A stretch of DNA of 23,915 bases from JANQRV01 sp964533785 (GTDB lineage Bacteria > Bacteroidota > Bacteroidia > Chitinophagales > Saprospiraceae): contig CAZHNG010000067.1 of the NCBI GenBank assembly GCA_964533785.1, positions 1-23,915 on the forward strand, read 5' to 3'. The notes beneath the pieces were generated by a model. The model was given only the letters and a program-made list of their open reading frames with translations, was not told the DNA's origin and ran no database searches. Made by a program: the position numbers and the translations under genes. Positions 16,515 to 23,556 of this stretch are shown piece by piece; the first letter of the stretch is position 1, and each line of letters begins with the position of its first letter.

Positions 16515-17594
16515 TTACCCAAAACAAACATAATCCACCCGCGCCAGGTGATTTGCCAGCGTCATCCATTCCTCTCCGTCATTTTCAGACAGGTAGAGAT
16601 TACCATTATTCGTACCGAAAGCCAGGGTGTTTTCTTTCTTGACCAGCGCGTGGCGGAAGGCGATATCAAAACAATTATGTTGCGGCAGACCATTTCGCAG
16701 TACCTGCCAGGATTGTCCGCCATCTGCTGTACGACTGACCACTAAAGCCAAATCTTTCGCCACCCGCATTTCATCACTAATGGCGGGAATAACCCAGGCC
16801 TTTTCGGGATCGTGATTGTCGATGGCCAATCCGAACCCGTAATTCGCGAAACCTTCCTCGTCGGACACATTATGCCATTGATTACCGCCATCGGTTGTTC
16901 GGAATACACCGCAGTGGTTTTGTTGCCACAGGACATTAGGAGCCGAATGACATTGCAGCAATAGGTGTGGATCGTGTCCGACCTCCACATTAGGATTGGG
17001 CAAGTAAGTCGCCTTCAGGCCATTGTTTTTAGGCACCCAGCTTTGACCCGCATCCTTCGATTCAAATACACCGGCACAACTTACGGCGATGTAAATATGA
17101 TCGCTATCCGTAGGATTGACAACGATGGAATGGATGAAAGGAAAATCCCGTCCGGCACCGAACCACTGGTTTTCGTCAATACGCGATGGGTGATTCCAAA
17201 GGGAAGGGATAAGTTCAAAAGTATCACCGTTATCCTCAGAATAGAATAATCCTCCCGGTTCTGTGCCTAACCACAGGCCGCCTGGCCGGTCTTCTCCTGC
17301 TTGTTGCATACACCAGACTTTTTTGAGGCTTGCTTTTTTACCGGGTTTCAGCAAGGCATCTTGTGGATAGCGCGGCATGGGCACTTGCTCCCAACTAGCA
17401 CCCTGGTCCGTAGAACGATGTAACTTTTGTCCCCAGTGGCGATGTGCCAGGCATACCCACCAGGTATCAGTACGCTCATCGACAAATACCATAGACACAG
17501 GAAAGCCCAGGAATTGAACGGCTTCGAGCTGCCAATTTTCTTTTTTGTGGTAGATGACTAAGCCTTTGGAGGTGCCCACTAGGAGTTTTTGCAT
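16515..17594 (-). CDS. Cytoplasmic Asp-box (BNR/sialidase-like) beta-propeller protein
   Basis: A 359-residue protein with no signal peptide or membrane span. It holds six Asp-box repeats S/T-x-D/N-x-G-x-S/T/Q/E-W/F: STDQGASW, SEDNGDTF, SKDAGQSW, TTDGGNQW, TADGGQSW and SENDGEEW. This indicates a six- or seven-bladed propeller as in sialidases, YCF48 and Vps10/sortilin-type proteins. The catalytic Arg triad and Tyr/Glu of true sialidases are not evident, so a binding or scaffold role is more likely than sialidase activity. It lies upstream of the MoaD-like gene on the same strand, with a 423-bp repeat spacer between. The role of the pair is unknown. Confidence 0.85.
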   Translation of the reverse strand: MQKLLVGTSKGLVIYHKKENWQLEAVQFLGFPVSMVFVDERTDTWWVCLAHRHWGQKLHRSTDQGASWEQVPMPRYPQDALLKPGKKASLKKVWCMQQAGEDRPGGLWLGTEPGGLFYSEDNGDTFELIPSLWNHPSRIDENQWFGAGRDFPFIHSIVVNPTDSDHIYIAVSCAGVFESKDAGQSWVPKNNGLKATYLPNPNVEVGHDPHLLLQCHSAPNVLWQQNHCGVFRTTDGGNQWHNVSDEEGFANYGFGLAIDNHDPEKAWVIPAISDEMRVAKDLALVVSRTADGGQSWQVLRNGLPQHNCFDIAFRHALVKKENTLAFGTNNGNLYLSENDGEEWMTLANHLARVDYVCFG

Positions 17595-17698
17595 AAGAAG
17601 AATTTTTATTAAAACATTTTGTATTTATTTTCGTTTTAACATATGAGTTTTATTTATTTTTTTCCATTTCGGGAGATAGTTCTGCCAAAGCAAATTCA

Positions 17699-17914
17699 AT
17701 GAATCAATACGTTTATTATCATAAATTACCACATTTTCAGCCCAAGGAGCAATCTTTCTTTGTTACATACAGACTTCACGGTTCTTTGCCCAAATCTAAA
17801 ATTTTAGCGTTGAAAAATGGTTATCAAAATGCTCTGGATACTATGAATTATAATCAAAATTTGTTCTCAAAACAAAGAAAAATGGAGAGCATCATAAAAA
17901 TGAGGCTGCAATAA
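17699..17914 (+). pseudogene. Remnant of a RAYT (REP-associated tyrosine transposase, Y1 type) N-terminus
   Basis: A 71-codon ORF whose first 40 residues (KLPHFQPKEQSFFVTYRLHGSLP) match the start typical of Bacteroidota RAYT proteins (xLPHxQPxxxxYFVTFRLxxSLP). A full member has about 170-220 residues with an HUH (HxH) pair and a catalytic Tyr; none of these is present here. A +1/+2-shifted frame just after 17885 reads AAIKLYFQAF before a stop, a possible frameshifted continuation resembling the YFGKFD part of the family. The gene is dead or truncated. Its presence is notable because RAYTs mobilise REP-like hairpins, and the window is full of small hairpins. Confidence 0.6.
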
Positions 17915-18243
17915 AACTTTATTTTCAAGCCTTCTAATTTTTTATATTTGTTTTTAGTGCCTTTTAAGCTAGGGGCACTGGTTTAGAAAAACAAACTGAA
18001 TTTGAAGTTATAATGGTGTATAATTTCATTAGCATTAAACCATTTTGAATTCAGATGGCGAACAAAAAATAGACCATCATAAACTCAAAATAGCATAAAA
18101 AGTGAGTTTAGGCCTTAGGGAGAATCTTGTCGACTTACTGAGTCATGACAGGTGAGTGTGTCCTAATTTTAATAACTGTTTCAGACTTCCCCCGAAGGTT
18201 TCGAGTCAATAAATCTGTGATTCAACGATATTAAAATTCAATT
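17915..18243. other. Intergenic stretch with small hairpins, no gene seen
   Basis: About 330 bases downstream of the RAYT remnant. It holds the stem AGTGCC/GGCACT (17956-17961 and 17974-17979) and AAACTCA/TGAGTTT (18081-18087 and 18103-18109). It must also hold the xdhC promoter, which I could not pinpoint. No further transposase coding is readable beyond the short shifted frame. Confidence 0.5.
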
Positions 18244-19266
18244 ATGAAAACATTTCTGCCCACCATTCAAAACTGGATACGAGCCAACAAACCTTTTGCC
18301 ATTGCCATAGTGATCAGAACCTGGGGATCCGCACCACGACCGATCGGTTCGGCTATGCTCGTTTCTAAAGACCAGGAAATTGCCGGCTCCGTTAGCGGCG
18401 GCTGTGTGGAAGGAGCGGTTATCAAAGCCGCTTTGCCTATCATCGAAAGTGGCATTTCCAGGAAACTGGCATACGGGGTGACCGATGAAGAAGCCTGGTC
18501 GGTTGGTTTAAGCTGTGGAGGAAAGATCCAGGTATTCGCCGAACGTTTCTGGGGCTACGACGAAAAAGAAAAGGCCATTTGGCGACAGATGGAGGAATGT
18601 TTCGAACAAAATAGAGGTTGCATTCTCATTACCAAGGTTGCAGATGAACCCGGCCAGCACCTTTTAGTAATGCCTGACGGCAGTGCTACTGGGATGGAGA
18701 ACCCCGAATTGGTAAAGGAAGGCCTGCGCGCCTACCGCGAACGCAAAAACCAGGTAGTAGAATTAGATAGAACGGCATACTTCATCCAGGTGTTCCCCCG
18801 CAAAAGTCAGATGCTGATCATCGGTGCGGCCCATATTACGGTAGACCTGATCGATCTGGCCAATCAATTCGATTTTGAAACCATCGTTATCGACCCGCGC
18901 GGCTTTTTTGTTGAAAACACCCAATTTACTACTCCGCCCGACCGTTTGATCAGCCAATACCCCTCCGAAGTACTGGATCAGTTTAAATTGGATGCTTATT
19001 CTTACGCTGTTGTTCTTTCCCACGATCCCAAAATTGATGATAATGCCTTGCAGATCCTGCTCAAGTCTGAGGTAGGGTATATTGGGGCACTCGGTAGCAA
19101 GCGTACCCACGCTAAACGCATAAAAAGACTCAGCGAAGCGGGCTTTAGTGAGGCGGAAATCGGGCGGATACACGCACCGGTAGGAGTAGATATCAATGCC
19201 AAGTCGCCAAAGGAGATCGCTTTAAGTATTATAGGAGAAGTGGTGAAGGTTAAGAATGAGTTTTAG
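18244..19266 (+). CDS. xdhC: XdhC/CoxI-family protein
   Basis: A 340-residue cytosolic protein. In known systems XdhC binds molybdenum cofactor, supports its sulfuration and hands it to xanthine dehydrogenase-type enzymes. The N-terminal CoxI part contains TWGSAPRPIGSAMLV and SVSGGCVEGAV (about 50-60), then SVGLSCGGKIQVF. The C-terminal XdhC domain has a Rossmann-like turn LIIGAAHITVDLIDLANQ and ends with YIGALGSKRTHAKR and IHAPVGVDINAKSPKEIALSI, strong family marks. The first glycine of the usual GAGH motif region reads GAAH here. No xdhA or xdhB is in the window, so the client enzyme is not identified. A hairpin follows the stop. Confidence 0.93.
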   Translation: MKTFLPTIQNWIRANKPFAIAIVIRTWGSAPRPIGSAMLVSKDQEIAGSVSGGCVEGAVIKAALPIIESGISRKLAYGVTDEEAWSVGLSCGGKIQVFAERFWGYDEKEKAIWRQMEECFEQNRGCILITKVADEPGQHLLVMPDGSATGMENPELVKEGLRAYRERKNQVVELDRTAYFIQVFPRKSQMLIIGAAHITVDLIDLANQFDFETIVIDPRGFFVENTQFTTPPDRLISQYPSEVLDQFKLDAYSYAVVLSHDPKIDDNALQILLKSEVGYIGALGSKRTHAKRIKRLSEAGFSEAEIGRIHAPVGVDINAKSPKEIALSIIGEVVKVKNEF

Positions 19267-19306
19267 GGGGAATTTCCGAGACATTGTCTCTATAATTTTT
19301 GCCCCC
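19266..19306 (+). terminator. Putative terminator of xdhC
   Basis: An inner perfect stem GAGAC-ATT-GTCTC (19278-19290) lies inside an outer GGGGG (19266-19270) / CCCCC (19302-19306) pair, with TATAATTTTT between. The T-run directly after the inner stem supports a factor-independent terminator. Confidence 0.5.
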
Positions 19307-19660
19307 TTCTGTCTACCGACCTAGCCATAGCCGTCCACGTGATCACGGTAGGTGGGTGTCAGTAATGGCTACCTCATATACATAAGTCAGTTTTTGACAG
19401 TGTAATTCTGCGTTTGTTTGCATCCTGCCTTTCTAATATGGAGTAAGATGCTGACTGAAATTATGCGACATCATAATTTAAAGTTTATGATTCTCTGGCA
19501 CCACACATCTATAAGTACCAAAGTAGAGCACCGTGTCTGGATAAAGCGGCTGGATATCCCTTTACTTTAGGGAACAAAAGAGCACGCACAGACGGCTGCA
19601 TCAATTTTCAAACTGCCGCACCAAAATCCACCTTGAATTCCCCCTCCCAGAATCTAACTG
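19307..19660. other. Convergent intergenic stretch, no gene seen
   Basis: About 350 bases between xdhC and the dehydrogenase. It holds an inverted pair TAGCCAT (19322-19328) / ATGGCTA (19365-19371) and ends in pyrimidine-rich text. A 41-codon ATG frame from 19449 has no recognisable content. No other feature was found. Confidence 0.5.
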
Positions 19661-20767
19661 CTATTCAAAAACAATCACACCCTTCGCGTTTTTTCCCGCC
19701 AGCATATCGGCGAAAGCCTGATCCAATTCTTCTATGGCGTAGGTTTGGGTCACCAATTCGTCCAGTAATAGGTCTCCTTTTTCATACAACCGGAACAAAC
19801 GAGTGAAATCAATCGCCGGATTGCATTTACCGTAAAGCGGATTTAAATATATTTTGTCCCATTCAAACAGATTCATGTCTATCGTGAGGTCTTCTTCGAT
19901 ACCGCTGACCTGGACAGCCATGCCGGCATTACGTACCATCCGTAAAGGAGCAGCCCCAAGTGCCGGTACTCCCGTGCATTCGAAAGCATAATCCGCCCCA
20001 CGACCATCCGTCAATTGTTTGACTTGCTGGTAGGCTTGTATCAAATCTTTATCATCCCTACTTGCTTTTATTAAGTGCGTTGCACCAAATTGTTTGGCCA
20101 TTTCCAGTCGCAATGGTTTTAGATCAATAGCGATGATGCGTTCCGCACCGGCAATTCTCGCTCCTTGAATAACATTCAGGCCTACACCGCCACAGCCAAT
20201 CACGACTACGGAGGTACCCGCTTTTACTTCGGCAGCATTTATAACAGAGCCATAGCCCGTCATTACCCCACAACCGACAATCGCTGCGGAAGGGAAGGTG
20301 ATCTCATGCGCTATCTTCACAACCGCTTCTTTTTTGACCAGAGTATGGGTAGCAATAGTACCGATATTGAAAGAACGTTCAATCGGCTGTCCTTTCCATA
20401 TTGTACCTTCGGTGTGGGCGTGCCCATTCATCGGGTTGACCCCAGCAACCGGAGAATTTTCTTCGCAAATGGCGTAGTTGCCATGCAAACATTGAAAACA
20501 ATGGCCGCAGGAAATTGCCCAATTGAGTAAAACGGGATCACCTACTTGTACATGATCGATTGCCGAGCCAACAGCAGCAACCACTCCGGCTCCTTCGTGC
20601 CCTACCACAACCGGCCTTCCCCAGTTTAAGGAATCCCAGTCGGTATGGCAAATACCGGCCGCTTTGATGTTTACCAAAACTTCATCCGCTTTGGGTGCTC
20701 CAACTCGAATAGGTTCAATGGTGAAATTACCGTTGCCATCCGAAATGGCGGCTTTTGCTGTTATCAT
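19661..20767 (-). CDS. Zinc-dependent medium-chain alcohol dehydrogenase
   Basis: A 368-residue NAD(P)-linked alcohol/aldehyde dehydrogenase of the MDR family. Catalytic zinc ligands are Cys40 (GICHTD), His57-Glu58 (GHEGAG) and Cys166 (VGCGVMTGYG). The structural zinc lobe has four cysteines, Cys87, Cys90, Cys93 and Cys101 (SCGHCFQCLHGNYAIC). The Rossmann motif GCGGVGLNVIQGA is at about 191-203, followed by the acidic end ERIIAIDLKP, which suggests NAD(H) preference. The closest known pattern is the class III-like or NDMA-type alcohol dehydrogenases. Substrate is not evident from neighbours: it stands alone between xdhC (convergent) and the esterase. Confidence 0.93.
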   Translation of the reverse strand: MITAKAAISDGNGNFTIEPIRVGAPKADEVLVNIKAAGICHTDWDSLNWGRPVVVGHEGAGVVAAVGSAIDHVQVGDPVLLNWAISCGHCFQCLHGNYAICEENSPVAGVNPMNGHAHTEGTIWKGQPIERSFNIGTIATHTLVKKEAVVKIAHEITFPSAAIVGCGVMTGYGSVINAAEVKAGTSVVVIGCGGVGLNVIQGARIAGAERIIAIDLKPLRLEMAKQFGATHLIKASRDDKDLIQAYQQVKQLTDGRGADYAFECTGVPALGAAPLRMVRNAGMAVQVSGIEEDLTIDMNLFEWDKIYLNPLYGKCNPAIDFTRLFRLYEKGDLLLDELVTQTYAIEELDQAFADMLAGKNAKGVIVFE

Positions 20768-21107
20768 TTATATTCGTTTATTATAAGATGTTAGACGCTA
20801 GCGGACTTGCAGGTTGCTAACCGCTAAGAAACGCTAAGTTTTTTCTTTGCGCCGCTTCGCGATCTTTACGGTGAATATGACTTAAATCTCCGAGGTTTTC
20901 CAATCCTCAGAGGATTTTCCAGGCACTACTTTACGCTGCTAACTCAATAAAATCACTTTTGGTCTGTATCTAAATTTTAAAAGCAATTAACACTAAGTTC
21001 TTTATTCTTAGCGGTTCTTCGTGGCCTTTGCGGTGAGTAAAAGCTTTTGATCCCAAGTTTACCCGGCAGTATATCTAGCGTCCCCGCCTGCCGTTACCGC
21101 CAGGTGG
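20768..21107. repeat. Repeat-filled spacer between dehydrogenase and esterase
   Basis: About 340 bases with at least two family members: a diverged copy at about 20818-20876 (AACCGCTAAGAAACGCTAAG then TTTACGGTGAA) and the better copy at 20987-21068. No ORF is seen. Confidence 0.65.
20987..21068 (-). repeat. About 95-bp dispersed repeat, copy 2 (inverted to 16279-16374)
   Basis: Reads TTAACACTAAGTTCTTTATT then CTTAGCGGTTCTTCGTGGCC and GGTGAGTAAAA, ending AAGTTTACCCGGCA. This is the reverse complement text of 16279-16374 with substitutions and small indels. Confidence 0.75.
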
Positions 21108-21120
21108 TCAGGTAGCGTCC
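21076..21120. repeat. TAGCGTCC direct repeat spanning the esterase stop
   Basis: TAGCGTCC occurs at 21076-21083 and 21113-21120, flanking GC-rich text able to fold. The esterase stop codon (21108-21110) lies in this unit, so its last residues may derive from repeat DNA. Confidence 0.4.
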
Positions 21121-21929
21121 AATATCTCCTTTATACTTTCCAATAAAATAAAATGAGCCGGTTCCGCCATACTCCCGTGGGTAAAACCATCCAATTCGTA
21201 CATTTTGGTATAAGGATGCCCGATCAATTGCATCATTCGCCAAAGATAAGCGACCTCTTCGTAGCGGCCATACAGTTCTTTTTCCCGGTCTCCTAAGATT
21301 AGAATCAATGGCGGTGCATCCTTGCGGATATGTGATAAAGGCGCATATTGATCAATGACCGGATTATCCCAATTTAAGCCCTGTTCCGTTCGTATAGTAA
21401 AATGCGTAATGGCATGCCCGCTGTAAGAAATAACGCCGGCCAGGTCATTGGCATTAAGGTTATGCTTGTGCAAATAAGTAGTATCCAAGCCGACCATACT
21501 CACTAAGTAGCCTCCAGCTGAATGACCGGCGGAAAAGATAGCCGTTGGATCACCACCGTATTCCGAAATGTGTTTCATCGTCCAGGCGATCGCAGCGGCG
21601 GCATCTTCGATGTAGGTTGGCGCTTTGACTTTCGGATGCAAACGGTAATTAACAGCCGCAACCGCAATGCCTTTCTCTTTTAAAGCTTCCGGAATAAATT
21701 TACTGCCGGCTTTGATGCCACCACCGTGAAACCAAACAACGGTAGCAAAATTTTCTTTGTCTTTGGGGTAGTAAAGGTCCAGCACACACCTTTCTTGAAG
21801 GTAATCATCAGATTGCCTGATCGCTTCGGGATAGTAAGGTATATTTTCGATGGTTTGGTACTCCGTGGATTGACCAATAAGGGATAGGTGGAGGTAGAAT
21901 AGTAAAATGGTTGCTTGTAGTGCTTTCAC
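21108..21929 (-). CDS. Secreted alpha/beta hydrolase, BD-FAE/esterase-lipase type
   Basis: The frame is open from a GTG at 21998, but the GTG at 21929 starts a clean signal peptide (MKALQATILLFYLHLSLIGQ) and gives 273 residues, so it is preferred. The oxyanion motif HGGG is at 68-71 and the nucleophile elbow GHSAGG has Ser137. Candidate Asp214 (LGDRE) and His251 (GFTHGS) complete the triad. This is the bacterial carboxylesterase/feruloyl-esterase-like branch that often removes acyl or aromatic groups from polysaccharides. Expected location is periplasm or outside the cell. It diverges from the malonyl-CoA synthetase gene across about 124 bp, so they may share a control region. Substrate is not known. 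Confidence 0.88.
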   Translation of the reverse strand: MKALQATILLFYLHLSLIGQSTEYQTIENIPYYPEAIRQSDDYLQERCVLDLYYPKDKENFATVVWFHGGGIKAGSKFIPEALKEKGIAVAAVNYRLHPKVKAPTYIEDAAAAIAWTMKHISEYGGDPTAIFSAGHSAGGYLVSMVGLDTTYLHKHNLNANDLAGVISYSGHAITHFTIRTEQGLNWDNPVIDQYAPLSHIRKDAPPLILILGDREKELYGRYEEVAYLWRMMQLIGHPYTKMYELDGFTHGSMAEPAHFILLESIKEILDAT

Positions 21930-22053
21930 GGTTATCTGTTTTCTGTTTTTAACTGGCCAAATGAATTTGGCCGTTACGGAGGAGGCTAAATTTTCCACAA
22001 TAGTATTAATTCCTATCTTGAGCTAATAATAATTTTTCATTCACAATGACAAG

Positions 22054-23556
22054 ATGCTAAAATTAATAGAAAACGCTAAAAATTACACGAAACGAATTGC
22101 CATAATTGACAAGGGACTACCCTACTCTTTCAAAGAATTACTAGAAGCCTCAGAGCAGATTGCCTTACAACTGTTAGGAGATCAATCCGACCTCAACGAA
22201 GCGCGGATCGGATTTATGATCCGGCCGGGTTTCAAATACGTAGCTACCCAATGGGGCATTTGGCGGGCAGGAGGCATTGCGGTACCCATCTGTGTCAGTT
22301 ATCCCGCCCCTTCGATTCGTTATGTATTAGAGGACGCACAGGTCACAATGATGGTGGCCGCAGAAGAATTCCAACCTATTTTACAAGAATTAAGCGAAGA
22401 ATTAAACATTCCATTACTACGAAAGGAAACGTCTGTCGATTCCACCCAACCACTACCTGAAATTTCTTCTGACCGCCGGGCCATGATCCTCTATACCAGT
22501 GGTACTACCGGCAATCCTAAAGGAGTAGTCAGCACCCATGCTGGTATAGAAGCACAAATCGAGGCATTAGTCGAGGCCTGGGAATGGAATGCTGATGACC
22601 ATATCCTGAATATCCTCCCCCTTCACCACGTGCACGGTATTGTTAATGTATTATGTTGTGCTTTGTGGTCAGGCGCTTGTTGTGAATTTTTACCTGCCTT
22701 CAACGCGAAGAAAGTATACAAGGTGTTCAAAAAAGGATCAGTCAATCTCTTTATGGCGGTACCCACGATCTATTATAAACTCATCGCTTATTGGGAGACT
22801 TTACCGCCATACGAACAAGAAGCGATCTCCGAATGCCTGAAAGAGTTCCGGCTGATGGTTTCTGGCTCGGCGGCGCTACCGGTTTCGGTTTTGGAAAAAT
22901 GGCGCAACATCAGTGGTCGCACCTTGCTGGAACGCTACGGCATGACCGAAATGGGAATGGCGATCAGCAATCCCTACCGGGGCGAAAGGCGTCCGGGATT
23001 CATTGGCCAGCCTTTACCGAAGGTAGAGGTGCGTTTAGTCAACGAACACGAAGAGGTGGTAACTCCCGGCGAACAAGGAGAAATCCAGGTGAAAGGCCCG
23101 AATGTATTCAAGGAATATTGGAATAAACCGGAGGCTACCGCCGGGGCTTTCACCAAAGAAGATTGGTTTCGAACCGGTGATATTGCCGTTTTTGAAAAGG
23201 GCAGCTACCGGATCCTGGGTCGCAATTCGGTTGACATTATCAAGTCAGGGGGTTATAAAATTTCTGCGCTTGAAATCGAAGAAGTANNNNNNNNNNCGAT
23301 AGTTAACGATAATTTAAAATCGTTCGTCATAAAGGACTGTGGGGTTGTTGGGATCTCTGATGAAGAATGGGGAGAAATTGTTGCAGCCGGGCTAATTAGC
23401 GAGGATCCGGAGCTGGATTTTGAGGCTTTGAAAGACTGGTTAAAGGAACGGTTACCAGGATATAAGGTGCCCAGGAAATATATCCTTTTGGATGATCTGC
23501 CACGGAATGTGATGGGAAAGGTTACGAAGCATGAGATGAAGGAGATGTTTGATTGA
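22054..23556 (+). CDS. ACSF3/MatB-like acyl-CoA synthetase, probable malonyl- or methylmalonyl-CoA synthetase
   Basis: ATP-dependent ligase of the adenylate-forming family. About 500 residues with ten Ns inside (codons 412-415). The ATP loop is YTSGTTGNPKG (147-157), followed by LPLHHVHGIVNVL (188-200), VPTIY (236-240) and MVSGSAALP (268-276). Then come LLERYGMTEMG (291-301), WFRTGDIAVF (371-380) and GGYKISALEIEE (399-410). These segments closely track human ACSF3 and bacterial MatB from memory, including the HHVHG and SGSAALP regions; that points to a dicarboxylate substrate such as malonate. The C-terminal catalytic lysine is in NVMGKVTKHEM. Downstream of the gap about nine residues (IVNDNLKSF) have no counterpart in the family, so the region around the gap is suspect. 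Product: malonyl-CoA, AMP and PPi, if the call is right. Confidence 0.82.
   Translation: MLKLIENAKNYTKRIAIIDKGLPYSFKELLEASEQIALQLLGDQSDLNEARIGFMIRPGFKYVATQWGIWRAGGIAVPICVSYPAPSIRYVLEDAQVTMMVAAEEFQPILQELSEELNIPLLRKETSVDSTQPLPEISSDRRAMILYTSGTTGNPKGVVSTHAGIEAQIEALVEAWEWNADDHILNILPLHHVHGIVNVLCCALWSGACCEFLPAFNAKKVYKVFKKGSVNLFMAVPTIYYKLIAYWETLPPYEQEAISECLKEFRLMVSGSAALPVSVLEKWRNISGRTLLERYGMTEMGMAISNPYRGERRPGFIGQPLPKVEVRLVNEHEEVVTPGEQGEIQVKGPNVFKEYWNKPEATAGAFTKEDWFRTGDIAVFEKGSYRILGRNSVDIIKSGGYKISALEIEEVXXXXIVNDNLKSFVIKDCGVVGISDEEWGEIVAAGLISEDPELDFEALKDWLKERLPGYKVPRKYILLDDLPRNVMGKVTKHEMKEMFD
23287..23296. other. Assembly gap (10 Ns) inside the acyl-CoA synthetase gene
   Basis: Ten Ns in frame with the flanking coding sequence as written. 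The segment just after it is longer than the family usually allows between EIEEV and the DCGVVG strand, and it contains an AACGAT / ATCGTT inverted pair. Confidence 0.95.

Noticed and set aside
16515..17594. True sialidase
   Set aside because: Asp boxes are present, but the catalytic arginine triad and Tyr/Glu are not evident and there is no export signal.
18763..19173. 136-codon minus-strand ORF inside xdhC
   Set aside because: Antisense to the conserved XdhC Rossmann domain.
19449..19574. Small + strand ORF in the xdhC to dehydrogenase gap
   Set aside because: Only about 41 codons, no recognisable sequence or translation signal.
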